Below the pieces are notes generated by a model, which did not search any database, was not told where the DNA came from, and saw only the letters and a list, made by a program, of their open reading frames with translations. A stretch of 64,000 nucleotides of DNA, taken from positions 26,990,433 to 27,054,432 of the forward strand of contig NC_081135.1 of the NCBI RefSeq assembly GCF_958295425.1, written 5' to 3'. The DNA comes from Solea solea (taxonomy: Eukaryota; Chordata; Actinopteri; Pleuronectiformes; Soleidae). Numbering within the stretch: the first letter of the stretch is position 1; each line of letters starts with the position of its first letter. The translations under genes were made by a program, and so were the position numbers. This document shows, in pieces, positions 1-12,177 of the stretch.

Positions 1-3000
1 AAGGCCACAGTACAATATGTCTAGCATGAGGTCAGAGGGCGTCTGCCTTAATCTGTATGTGCTACCATCGTGTTCAACTATAAAAGCAGCCTTTTGCTTC
101 CTGTCCTCAGAGAACATGCAGGGACCCCAGAGCAAATGTGAATTACGACCAATGGTCAACATTCCAGGGTGTTTATCTTCATGGAATTGTTGCCATTTGG
201 CACATCCGTGTTGTGTCTAAAACCTATTTACCTCCACGTTGTTTGAAACTGGCAGGTACGGAGCGCCGGGAAAAACACCTGACAATTTGTGCGGTGACAG
301 AGACACTGAACATTTGCTCCGGCTGTTTTCCCCATTGTGCTGCACTAAAGGTCAGATGGACAAATTATGCAAATAAATAATATTAATTGTCAAATATGGT
401 CATTTTCCTTCTCCGTCAGCTTTGAGAGAATTATATATGCACGGGGGAAAAAAAACAGTACCCAATTAAACACAAAGCAACATCCACAGTTTTATGCAAA
501 TGAGACTTCACATGCACGCCGTACATTTGTTAACTTGCACTTGCCTAAGGCTGCAGACAGATCTGCTCCACACACACATGAAAGACGGGGAGTAGCAGAG
601 GCAGAGAGCGAGAGAGAGAGAGAGAAAGGGAGAGAGACGGGGGAGGGAGTAAAACCCACTGCTCAGCACTCAGCACATGGAGGAGCTGCAGCCTGGTGAT
701 GCCTGCTGCAGCCTCCATCCTGCAGCCAAGTGCTGGGAATCATTGATCTTTTCTTCCTCCTCATAGAACAACAGAGGAAGCACAGCTCCTTATTAACCAC
801 ATGGGTCCATACAGAGCAAACGCTGATCACTACTCCAGTACTACACTTCTGGCTGCACCCATTTCATTGTAACATCCTGTGAAAGCATTAGCAGTACAGG
901 ATTATTCGTTCCCAGTGTACACACTGACTTGAATAAGAATACTCAGGTAGGAACTTGTTGAGAGCTTGTGAACCCCCATAATTAGGTGAATTGACGGCAT
1001 AAAGCTACACTATATCTCAGCCATCTTTGTTGTTAAAAGCAGTGATCAAAAACAGAGTGTACGCAGACACACAAAAGCAGACGAGCCCCACGTTCAGACT
1101 AATATTTTGAAGGTCAGGGGTTCGATTCCTGGCTCCGCTAGTCAACATTTCAACGTGTCCCCCATGTTGCATGTTGTAGTGTAAACCAGCTTTGAATGGT
1201 CACCGAGACTAAAAAAATATGCTCCATCAATGCAGACCATTTACCATTTGCAGTAATTGAAGTGGCATAATCAGGTTCTCTCACCCTCGTGTCAATCACA
1301 AAGCTCACCTAAATAATTCAGCACTCCGTATTTTATTTATGACTTTATTTTCCCATGCCACCTGAAAGTTCGCAGAAGCCAGTTTGCCGTCAGAAACAGA
1401 GCTGCCAAAACATTTCATAGAGACGGGGCTGCTTTCATCTCGCACACAGGCTGAGAAAGCTGTGGGATGTGGGGCTCGTATTCTGCAGACAAGCCTTATC
1501 ATTTATATATAGCCAGCATTGTACCTTTTTTATATGCAAAACATTTGCACTGTTAACTGGAAAAATTCATGAAGTAGGCCAACTCTGCATGTGATTGCAG
1601 GGTATGGTGAAATATTGTGAATTAAAAAAAACATACACACCTAATGTAAGAGGTATTATTCAAGGTGTGATGTGCGTTAGGATTGCCTTGGTTTGACATT
1701 GTTTCATGAACGAGTAAAATCCCAATTTGAGATATTTTATCAAACTTGTGTATTTGTGAGATCATTACAATTGTAATTAATTAGGATAATTAGGATTATT
1801 ACATCACACAATCCAAATATACACTATAAAACAGGATAGTATCAGTTACAATCAAGCTCTTCCTGTGTACGTCTTCCAAGTCTGAAACACAGCTCAGCTC
1901 CACCAGCTCATTATTTTCTCCACCCAAACACAACCGTACACACACTACTTTATTCAGTCACTTGGAACTGCCAAACTTTAAAACTGCTCTCTCGATCTAA
2001 ACACTGTCATTTTAGTTCCTTCAAGTTTCGTTAACCACCTCCAGCCCTTCAGCTCCTCAGCCATAGCCCCCGCTTCCCATGGCGATCTATTTCCTGCCAG
2101 GTTCTAAGTGCCAAGTACTGTAGTGTACGCAATAATGTGAATTACTTTTGATTGTCTCATTTACTTCCATTCCTCTTATAAACCTCTCCTGACTAAATCA
2201 GTATTTATTTTAGAGTTCTGACACAGACTACTGCTGTAATGAATCACAATTTTGTAAGCAAGTGTGCCAAGGTTAATTTTGTTTAATTTTAGAGGTGTTG
2301 TTTTTAATGGCTTTGAAGAATGATCATTTCTCTTTAATTTTTATGTGGCTTTTTGTAAACCGGAGAGCCTTTTCAATACAATTTGGTAAAACTGGTCAAC
2401 AAATACCAAATTAAACTCTTCCAACACAATAGGTTACGTGTCATTGAACAAACTCTGGCAGTGAAAGGCTATAAAATGTACTTAAAATATCATCTGTAAT
2501 AAAATAGAATCACCCATACTGTGTATGGGTGATTAAATCTGATTAACCTATCAAATGATTGAACTGTTTATTTTGGACTGTGAAAAGAAAATCTGCTTTC
2601 AATGCCTTTAAAAAAAAGATTATATAGTCATAGATTATATATTAATAATAGTTCAGAGGAAGTGCCAAAGAAAGACGAAGTGTCGACTGTACAATACTTT
2701 CAAAAAACAACATAATTACAGAATTTCATATAAAACCATCAGTAAATTATCTCTTTTTTCTCTCTCAACAATTAGTAGGCAACAGACAAAAGATTCCAAA
2801 TAGGTGTCATGGCAACATCTCAAGAGAGCACAATCCTGAACCGTGAAAGCCCAGAGCTCCACCAGGAAGGAGCCAAAGACAGAAAAACAGTCACATTAAA
2901 AGCTTCCAAATTTAAAAACATGCAAACCCCTGCTGAAACACACAATTCTGCACTGTAGCATGGGTGGATATTAGTGGGACTGTAATGTGATTCTTTGCAG

Positions 3001-5080
3001 GAGAGAAATGTTAAAAACCTTAAAAAATCCTGATCAAAACCAGGTCAAGCTTAAAGCCATGCTGTTGCTCCCAAAGTAAAGAATTAATTGGTATGTGAAC
3101 CTTTGCATCCAGACAGTTCACCCACACCAGCCTCCTGCTGGTGCTGCACACAGAGAGAATCTTTTTAGTGCCGTTAATCCATAACACCTTTCCTGTGAAT
3201 CATAAACAGACTACATTTACTGTTATCAAGCTGTGGCCATCTACAGTATGCAATAGCAGCGTGACCGTCTCCCTTATTCAAATAAGTTAATTGATGCTGC
3301 TTTTCACAAGTAAATACAGATACTTAATGTTTCAGTGTCCTTTAAGTATGTGCCACATGTACTAATTAAATATTGCTCCTCTGAGGGAGGAAATGAAAAG
3401 TGATAGAAACAGATGGACTGAGGAGAAGAAATACACAGTCCCCACTACCCAAACACACACGTGCACGCGCATCGCTCACCCCCACGTCACCTTTCGGATC
3501 GCTGTGTGTTTGTGCATGCACAGCAATGGACTATTGGTGCTGCCTTTTTTTATGTGACAAAAGACACTGGAGGAGGAACAATGAAGAAGGCAGGGGAGGA
3601 TAATGATACAGTCATATTTAAGCACATGTTCTCATGGGAATATTGCATCTTAAATGTATTAATGTGAATGTATTAGATCTGTCTTCCTTAAAATGTGTTT
3701 CAGACATGTGGTTTCCAGTGGTTTTTGAAAGACTAGTGATTGTTTTACAGACCAAAAAAAAAATCAAGTATGTAGTGCAACACACTCTAGAAAGAATAAA
3801 CATATCACTAGTGTAATCCAGAGAGAATAGTGCCGCTGTCTGCATCGACTCAACACTGTTGTCTGCATTAACATCACATCATATCTTGTTATCAGATGTT
3901 CCTTTGTGATAGTGTAGCAACAGTTGTGCCAGCTTTGCATACATCATTTATCTCACAGGCCTGAATGCAGTATGTCAATGTGTTGTGAAAACTGGCAGTA
4001 ATTATAATTTTTTTTATTTAGACTGGAAGCAGAAGATGTGCTCTTACCTTTTGTTTAATACTGTGTTAAACTGCAGGGACCAGCTTCTTTTCTGTGGAGG
4101 ATAGAGAAATATACATTAAACGATTTATTATGGTGAAAATGTCACGGCTACAGCATTCCAGGAGTCAGAGAGTGGCTCACAGAAATTAATTTATATGCCA
4201 TCATCTGTTGGATCAGCTTGTACAGTATATATATAACAAGATGCACAAAATGTAGTTATTTTGTAGTTTACCTAATGCATGTTGCCACTGCAATGGATGT
4301 TTGCATCCAGAAAACTTTGCAGTAACAGCACTGACTTATGGATGAGTGACAGTGCTGTCTTATCTTTAATCTCTTTTTGAGCCACTCTCTCCTTGTACAA
4401 CATGGAGGTGGAGGAGTGGGTTCTTCTCTTCTCCCTGTTCTGCTGGAGGCTCTGCAGGGAACCTGGCTCTCCTCTCTTAGCGGTCTCTGCATTGACAGGC
4501 TCTCAGCCAGTTGGCCATAGACCAATCGAAGAGATCTCTGGTACAACAGCCTTTGTGGCACACACGTGCCCTCAAAATACAACACACAAAGGCACAAGAG
4601 TTCTAATATGCATGTTCTCTCTGGCTCATATCACACATGCACACACAGAGCAGTAAACTGTCACTGGCTGAGGTGGAACAAAGAAAACTTGGTCTTGTGT
4701 TAGAATTCTATCTAGTAGTAGCAGATGTCTGCAACACAGTGGCTCCTGAGGTGTAATGATGAGTTTTGACATATGGACTGTCTATATAGCAGCATCCCAA
4801 CATAAATGCAGCAGGCAAAACAAATATCCAGGTATATTCTGCATTCATGAAAAGACAAATGTAACACATGTATGTAATAACGCAACCAATATACATGTGG
4901 TTAAATGCAGGCCCATCTAACATCTATATAATGGTTCATACTCACCATTCATTTCGTTACTATTATGTATCCAGCAATTCAGTGACGCCTTTTTCTCTCA
5001 ATGGACTTGATAAAATCTCTAAACCATGTCACTGTCTTCCTCTGCGGAATTCCTGCACCAAAGTATAATTATAGATACAC
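1..5080. other. Non-coding sequence, no gene recognised
   Basis: Only short frames without similarity. Contents worth noting are a purine (GA)n tract at about 600-645, a dispersed repeat at 1,095-1,256 and a 12-bp perfect hairpin at 2,508-2,534. It could be the end, or an intron, of a gene lying to the left. Confidence 0.5.
1095..1256 (+). repeat. Teleost dispersed repeat (SINE-like, B-box-like motif)
   Basis: Contains GGTTCGATTCCTGGCTCCGC, which matches the tRNA B-box consensus GGTTCGANTCC, and ends CAGACCATTTACCATTTG. I recall both pieces, in this order, from a very common fish-genome repeat. The copy is truncated and lacks a tRNA A-box or a foldable tRNA. Recognition is from memory, not a database search. 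Confidence 0.6.
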
Positions 5081-5084
5081 ACAC

Positions 5085-5385
5085 ACAAAAAAAACGCCAG
5101 CGGTACCGGATTCCTGGCGAGTTAGTGGACAAACCGGCTCAGTTTGACGCACACACAGCAGTGCCTTTCACAGGCAAACCTTCCGGCTCCTCAGGAACAA
5201 TGGTGCAGCATCAGACTGACAGCCGCTTCACGGACAACGTGACTCGCTCTGTCCAATCATAGAGTTAGGAAGGAGCCACAGAGCCGCTGCTGTCTGCTCT
5301 ACTGCTCCACTGCTCACTGAAGCCTCTGCACAAAATCACACTGTACCGTCACGTGCGACGACAGTGGCCGAGATGCTTATATTTT
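5085..5385. promoter_or_regulatory. CpG-rich promoter-like patch, direction unknown
   Basis: About eleven CpGs in 160 bp (about 5,095-5,255) within AT-rich flanks, a CCAAT box (about 5,251-5,255) and a CACGTG E-box (5350-5355). No exon could be matched on either strand. It may be a promoter of a gene to the left on the minus strand, a distal xirp2 promoter, or a remnant island. Confidence 0.35.
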
Positions 5386-5611
5386 AGCATGGATTTGTAG
5401 CATAGCGCCCAGCAGTTAGCAAACAAAGAACTTGCAAATGCCTAATTACATCACACTTAAGAGTATTTAAAGTCATCAAAGTGAAACATCATAAATGTAA
5501 ATGACAGGCTGAACTTTTCCCAGCATGTGTGTGTGCATGTAACGATGCTGCAGTAATATTTACACATGCTACTACATCTATCGATATATGCACGGTTACT
5601 CATACAGATGT

Positions 5612-6290
5612 TATGACGCTGACTCGAGTCACGTGACTTGACTCGAGTCTGTCTTAAGTCGCAAATTTGTGGACTTGACTTGCGTTGGCAAAAGACTCGA
5701 GTAAAATGACTCGAAATGACTTTGTGACGTTGATGACTTATGGAATATTTATGCATGTACACTTGACGGCCTTGCGTACAAACTGGGCAAAAGGAGCTAC
5801 CCAAAGTTCACCTCCAGGTGAAATTTCAAAACTGAAGGTAAGACCGGAAGTCAGTTAGTCGTTATTTTAAGCTAACGCTAATTAACGTCCTGGTGTGTCA
5901 AAAACTGGTTATGATAACTGCCGTTTTTTTAAGTCTAATATTTGAAAAACGTTTCCATGGTTTAATGTAGGCCTAATGTCACTATAGTCTTAACATGTTA
6001 GGCTCTGTAGTGTTATTTAATTTCATTTTTTAAATGTTAATTATATATATACTGCATGTAAACAATTCAGTTGTATGGGACCATGAAGCAGTTCTTACAA
6101 TGTATGAGTAAGACAGTGTTTGTGTTAAAACTCAAGCAGTTCAAAATGACTGTCTTTTTTAGCATATTTAAATGTGGAATGTCGGGGAAATCATCTTCTA
6201 TATTCATACGACTTGACTTGAAACTTACTTGATTTAAAGGAGGGACTCAACTTGACTTGCTTGTTTCTTGCACGAATGACTCTCTGTTAT
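5612..6290. repeat. Non-autonomous DNA-transposon-like repeat rich in GACTCGAGTC / GACTTGACTTG
   Basis: Dense GACTCGAGTC and GACTTGACTTG motifs at 5,620-5,730 recur at 6,208-6,285 (ACTTGACTTGAAACTTACTT, ACTCAACTTGACTTGC). The two ends appear to belong to one element with an unrelated middle. Such ACTTGAGTCG-type repeats are common in fish genomes. The family name and terminal repeats are not resolved. Confidence 0.5.
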
Positions 6291-9026
6291 GATGTTTGCA
6301 AACCCTGCCTAAATGTTTATACTGTATATTTTAAATGCTCTCATTTTGTGTGTGGGTGTGTGAAAAGTTTACAAAGCAAAAAAATAAGGGGACACATTGT
6401 AACCCTGTTAAAAAAAAGTACAAGTCTGTAAGAATTAGTGACATCAAATACACATCAGGGAACTATGGTGACCTCTGAAAATGAATGCTCTGACTGGTTT
6501 GTCCATTCAGGGTTCTGTCGAAACATGATGGCACAAAATGGTGGTCCTTGCCTAAAGTATATATTTTTGTTTTAAAGAGATAACACACATTTACAAACTT
6601 ACTAATTGGTAGTATATTACATTTCTACCAATACAGTGGACCATGGGTATCTTTAGGTTACGCTACATGAGATAGACATGTTATTAACATGGACTGTGCC
6701 ATGCATGCTGCTAAACTTACATTTTCATGAACTAACCTGGAATCTGGACACTAGCTATCACTGAATACATGGCAGCCAGGAGAGAGTAAATGTAAATGAG
6801 CTTTCTTGCAATAATCCAGGATATTTACATCTTGTGTTTCCCACTAATGTTCATTAACATTAATGTTCATGAAATATGCCTTTTTTTGTGAAATGCAAAT
6901 AGATTTTTTGCTTTTGACTTCTATAAAGTCTGAAATGGTGAAATATACAGTTTTTAGAGACTTCATACCACTACTCATCCATATTTTTTAATTGCACACT
7001 GTTTCTGGAATAATTGTGGCTTTCAAACATATCACAAATGTTAACGAACCAGATGAAGTTGAGAGGATTATAAAAAAGAAACAGCTGCCTTGGCTCACAC
7101 CCACAGCTCTACGACTCATATCACATTTTATGAGTCTCTGTTGTGTTATGTAAGTTCAATAAGCCAAACGTAGAATGATCTGAGGTGAGAAAAGTTATAA
7201 CAGGAAAGCTTTGTTTGATATTCTAAGATGAGATAAAATATTCAACATCAGTCCTCTCTGTTCAGTGCAACTTGTCAGGGTAGTAAAAGCAATCAGTGGA
7301 ACAAACTGCCACCTTGTGGCCATATTGTCAAACTGTAGGTAGTTTGTAGACCCAGACCATCTCCAAAATGAGTGTTTGGTAGGTATAACTAATTATTGGG
7401 ATGCTGCTGGATCGACAGATGTATTAGATGTTATATGTTTCGTAAACATGTTTAGTATACAAGAAAATATCTAAATGAATGTTACTGCTATGATATTCAG
7501 AGAAAGTGCAGCCAAAGCAAAGTGTCTCTTTTACTCGACACGAGTGAAAGTATTTAAATGTTTTTAAATACTTTTGGTCTGACATTTTTCAGTTCGTGTT
7601 TTTTATTTTTTTAACAGATTTTTGTATTTTTGAATTTTTGTAGTTTCTCTCCTTGTGTGTCTTTTTATAGTTAATTTCCTGTTTAATTTTTGCTTTAATA
7701 ATGTGTTACAAATACTTAAAATCCTATTACAGAGCTACACCAAAACTGCATAACTATTTCTGAATGATTATCCCTCATTCCATTACAGGACATTAGTAAA
7801 CACTCAGGGATTAGGACTCTGAGGTTTGACACTACAACACAAATGGCATCAAATGGCTTCATTTTCAGGTTCTAAAAATATTTTTATTGTTTTACTAATC
7901 CTAAATGTGGTAACATTTCAGCATTGTCTTAGTGCTAATGAGAAACAAAAAACTAATAATGAAAAATGTGTCATTCACAACTCCCTTCTTTAATTATGGA
8001 ATTAGTGTCTTCAGTCTGGGTTAACTGTGAAGGAAAGTGGTCTCCTGTCAGTTGAAAGCAGCTGTAACCTGACGACTGTGAATGGGTAAGAGAGCAGACT
8101 ACCCCTCTTACACTGTTCTGGCCTTTCTGAATAATTTATTGCTGCCAGGTTCACTGTGTTCAGTATCCAGTGTCCGTCATACAACTCATCACAGTGCACC
8201 TATCTACCTATCTATCTAATCTAATCACGATTCATTTTTTGGACCCATTTTTAGGAAAAAGTTTAGATTCAATATGTTGAGAGAAATCATTTCCAAATGA
8301 TATTACAGTTTATGGGCCTATATTGTATATTGTATATGTGTCTACTGGGAAATGTCTGAACTTGTTTTTAGGCACGTTCGAAGCTTTCATACACAGTCTG
8401 TCAATGTTGTACCTTTACAGAAACGGAGGCCTGTCAGGCAGCGAAGGAAGTGGAACCCTGTTGAGTGTGATGACCTTTGTCCCCTCCCTCCACTAGTCAG
8501 TGTAACCTGGCGATACAATTGCATGGCAATGGAAATTCAATCAAGAGATGGCCCAGAGGGTGAGACAGCTGCTCTTGTGTCCCTCTCCAGCTTGCCTGCT
8601 AATTAAGTTGAAGTTCCTCGTCTGAATAGGGACTTTAAACACATCTGGATTAAAGCTACCTCAGTGTTGGAGAGTGGATCAACATTTACTCTTTCACCAG
8701 CTGTGAGTACAATATCTTTCTTTTATGTCTGTGAGTTGGTGTGGCTGTGTGAAACACATAATGGTGTCAGAGAATGTTATCAGAGGTTTATATAAACTAC
8801 CACCAGCAGCCAAAGCTTTAAATTGTAAAACATAACTAGTACCATGCACTCAAAAGTGACAGTGATTAATGTATTGTCATTTGTGGCTTTGTTACCAAAA
8901 GTATTTCTCACATCGTCTATGAGAAGTAGTACATGATGACCAACAGAAATGAGCATTGTTGACGGACCATATTTTCTTTAATGTACACTTAATTACATTG
9001 TTATCAACTTGTGTATTTCTTAATAG

Positions 9027-9058
9027 ACACCTGTCTATCTTAGAAGATAGACAGGTGT
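9027..9058. repeat. Perfect inverted repeat, 15-bp arms, 2-nt loop
   Basis: Left arm ACACCTGTCTATCTT (9027-9041), spacer AG, right arm AAGATAGACAGGTGT (9044-9058), without mismatch. It contains a CACCTG E-box on each arm. No gene context. Confidence 0.9.
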
Positions 9059-10998
9059 GTGTTCAAAACTGTATACAATATATAAGGAACTGAAAAATAA
9101 CACACTATGAATACACAATATATGCAGTACCTCCCTTTTACACCTTTATTTGATTTACAATGAAAACAACAATGAGTCGGCTTCAAGCAGTTCACTATGA
9201 GCATGTGTAGCAAAATGCAGAAATGCATTATTTGCTGTGGGAGCAATCACCCTGTGACTTGTTGATAAAGTTGAATGACAGGGGGTCCATGACAACTCTA
9301 ACAAATAAGTGTGTACATGTGCAATAGCAAGCCGTCATGTAGTCTGTGATAACAAGTATGTTGTACATCAAATGAGCCATGCAGCATGTTAGCCTGCTGG
9401 ACTAACATTTGTCAGATCACTCAGCCCCTGTGACAGTGTGCAGCCAGTGTTTCTTGTTCATGAATAATGAAACTAAATGTAGTGGATGAACGTCACACCG
9501 TGTGAGGCATAGCGCAGTAAAGCAGACTGGAAGACTTGTTAATGAATGTGTCTCATTTGCATTTGTGGTCACAGGCAACAGGTATGAGATGTTACAGATA
9601 TATGCATGACTTCTAAGCAATGGATTTAATTCTGAATTTAGAACCAAATCACAACATACATTATTGTTGTGGCACTATACATAGTACAAAAGGAACCTTA
9701 CAATATTAAGCATGGAGTATTAGTCCCCAGCAATTCCTGTCTCAGTATTAAATATACATACACTGCAGGTGTCTTTATGTCCAACGCCTCACAATACACA
9801 AACAGAGCTAATCTGGCAGATGAATTTATTGAACCCCTGCATTCATGGGACCTTCAGTCATAGTTAATGTAGTAATGGCATTTCACCACAGGGTGGCTGT
9901 TCGGCACACGTAAAAATCATGAGAAGATTTTGTTTTTGACTGGCTCTTTTAAAGTTGTTCCTACAAGGGCAGAGTATTTCTGCAGGCAGAACAGAATACA
10001 TTATATTTTAATTACTTAATTAAATAGAAGTTACCACCTGCAAAAACAGTTTATGTTTGAAAATGTACTCACCAAATTACTGAGAAAATAAATGTAAATG
10101 ACTATAAAGATGCCTCTGGTCCTCCTCCACAGGATGATGCTGTCTGACCACGTTTTTGTCCATAATGTTTTAATTATCATGTTATTATAAAGCTGCTGCA
10201 GGGGCTGCTTTCTTTGGGAGGCCTTGCTGTAGACTACAATTACTAGAAGTAGTAAAATGACTAAATTGAATCACATCCAAATGAACATATTATGGTTCTA
10301 AAACAACATCAATGAGTCCACTGCAAATCTGTGCCATTAATCCCTTATGAGCCAAATCCTTGCAATTGTGATATGCTTCTTCTTTAGGTCAATGTGTGAC
10401 TTAAAATGCCTATGACACTCTCATTGGAGTAAAGATTAATTAAGCCTGGTAGATTTTGCATAATGGGCGCTTGTTTTTAGTAAACAATTTCAGTTGACAT
10501 AAATCACTATGAGCAATCTAGTAAGGGAGCCTAATGGAGATTTTACTTAAACCACTGCTGAGTAGGAGTAAGCATCTACAGTACAACTACTCTACTTTTA
10601 TGCCATAATTTCGCCGTTGCTTATTTGTAAAACACAATTTAATGCTACATTAAATGAGAATATGTCAAGGCTTGCCCTTTTAATTAATGAGGCCTATCAG
10701 CAGTTCAACCTTACATCTGACAGCCTCACGTTTACCACTGTTAAATGAAGTGTGAGTACGTCCTTCCGATGCTGTTTTTGATTAAATATTCTGCTCCTTG
10801 TTTGGTTTAGTTTTAGTGGTTACAGCTGGTTGATGCTTGAGTGTAGGTATTTTGCGAAAGCTTTGCGTTTATGTGATTAGGCTTTTAAGAGCAGCACTTT
10901 TCTAATATAGATAATGTCTACTTTGAAGCCACAATAGCCATTAGGCCTATATAGTGTCTTAACATTCTGGACCTGGTTATATCATCCAGTATCATTCA

Positions 10999-11085
10999 AT
11001 ACTCAGTATTTCATCCATCCATCCATTGTCTATTGCTTTATCCTCCACATTAGGGCTGCAAGGCAGCTGGTGCCTCAGTATTTGA
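10999..11085 (-). repeat. End fragment of the dispersed family also seen at 42.6 and 55.3 kb
   Basis: CATCCATCCATCCATTGTCTATTGCTTTATCC is split here as CATCCATCCATCCATTG then TCTATTGCTTTATCC. Its reverse complement matches the 3' end of the copy at 42.6-42.8 kb (AAGCAGTAGAAGATGGATGG). The family, with a terminal (GGAT)n run, is common in teleosts. Confidence 0.5.
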
Positions 11086-12167
11086 TAAACAATTTAGTTT
11101 TATGACGTAACTCCTGTTTTTTTTTGTAGGGGCATATATTATTATAAAAAAAATAAAATACACGTTATTCACTCCCTCAAATCTTTACAAAATGTTTGAA
11201 ATTGTCACTTTTTATGAAAATGTATTTTTGTTAGTCTGTACAGCCCTGATATGTATTTAGACCTCAAAGGCATGTGCTGGATAGCTCTTCTTTGATTGTA
11301 TTCTTTTCAATAACTAAAATTATCTATTTTTCACATTTGACCACATGGATTTTCTCTTTATTAGTCAACATTTAACTGGTTTAACTTTTCAAATAGCGGC
11401 TGTGATTACAATTAAAAAAACAAAACAAAAACAAAAAAGGTTTAATGATAAGATGACTAAAATTGAACAAGCACAGGGAGGTTCAATCACATAATGGATT
11501 ATTGGGTGTAGCACATTTTTGCCCCATGGAATTAAGCTAATTCATTTCACATCACTACGGCAACTTTATTAGCCAGTGTAGAGACACCTCTTCTCAACAA
11601 CTTTCAGAGACATGTCAATGACAAAATCAGGACTCAGCTTAGGTCTGGAGTGTCCAACATTGTTGTTTCTTAAGTATAGGTCAGCATGCTGTCAGATCAT
11701 GACTAACAGAGTAGAAATCACCCTTTTGCTGGAGTAAAAATGAAAATATATATATATATGTGTGTTTATACTGTGTGTGTGTCAGTCTACTTTGCAACAA
11801 CCAGAAGGACATGGAATAAAAATGCTGCATAAATAGATATTTTGATTGATGAGTGTGAATGAGCTGACAAGAAGGACAGGGCTCAGATAAGATAAGGGGA
11901 CACGACAAAGACAACAAACTATACCATCTCTCATTTTGACAGCAATGAGGTTCGTATATTCCATGATTAGTGTAATGTTCATTTTCTTTCTGGAATGTTT
12001 TTCAGTTTGCTCCACATTTACATTTACCGGTACAACTACTATTTAAACTCATAGACATAAATATTATTTTGTCATTGGGATGCATTTGATACTGAATATG
12101 TTACTGATAGTAATGTAGGTCACCCGTCTTTGAGTCATGGTGCTTAGTCTTTTGTTACTTGAGACAG

Positions 12168-12177
12168 TTATTTTTAG
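12168..12177 (-). promoter_or_regulatory. MEF2 consensus site
   Basis: TTATTTTTAG, reverse complement CTAAAAATAA, fits YTAWWWWTAR exactly. It lies about 9.6 kb upstream of the xirp2 start. Xirp2 is a known MEF2A target in mouse heart, so the site is plausible but unproven. Confidence 0.3.

Noticed and set aside
1120..1140. A tRNA gene suggested by GGTTCGATTCC
   Set aside because: Only the B-box-like motif is present. There is no A-box or cloverleaf, and the surroundings match a dispersed fish repeat.
4268..4656. Overlapping 109- and 87-codon frames on opposite strands
   Set aside because: Opposite-strand overlap, low-complexity peptides and no splice signals; judged chance frames.
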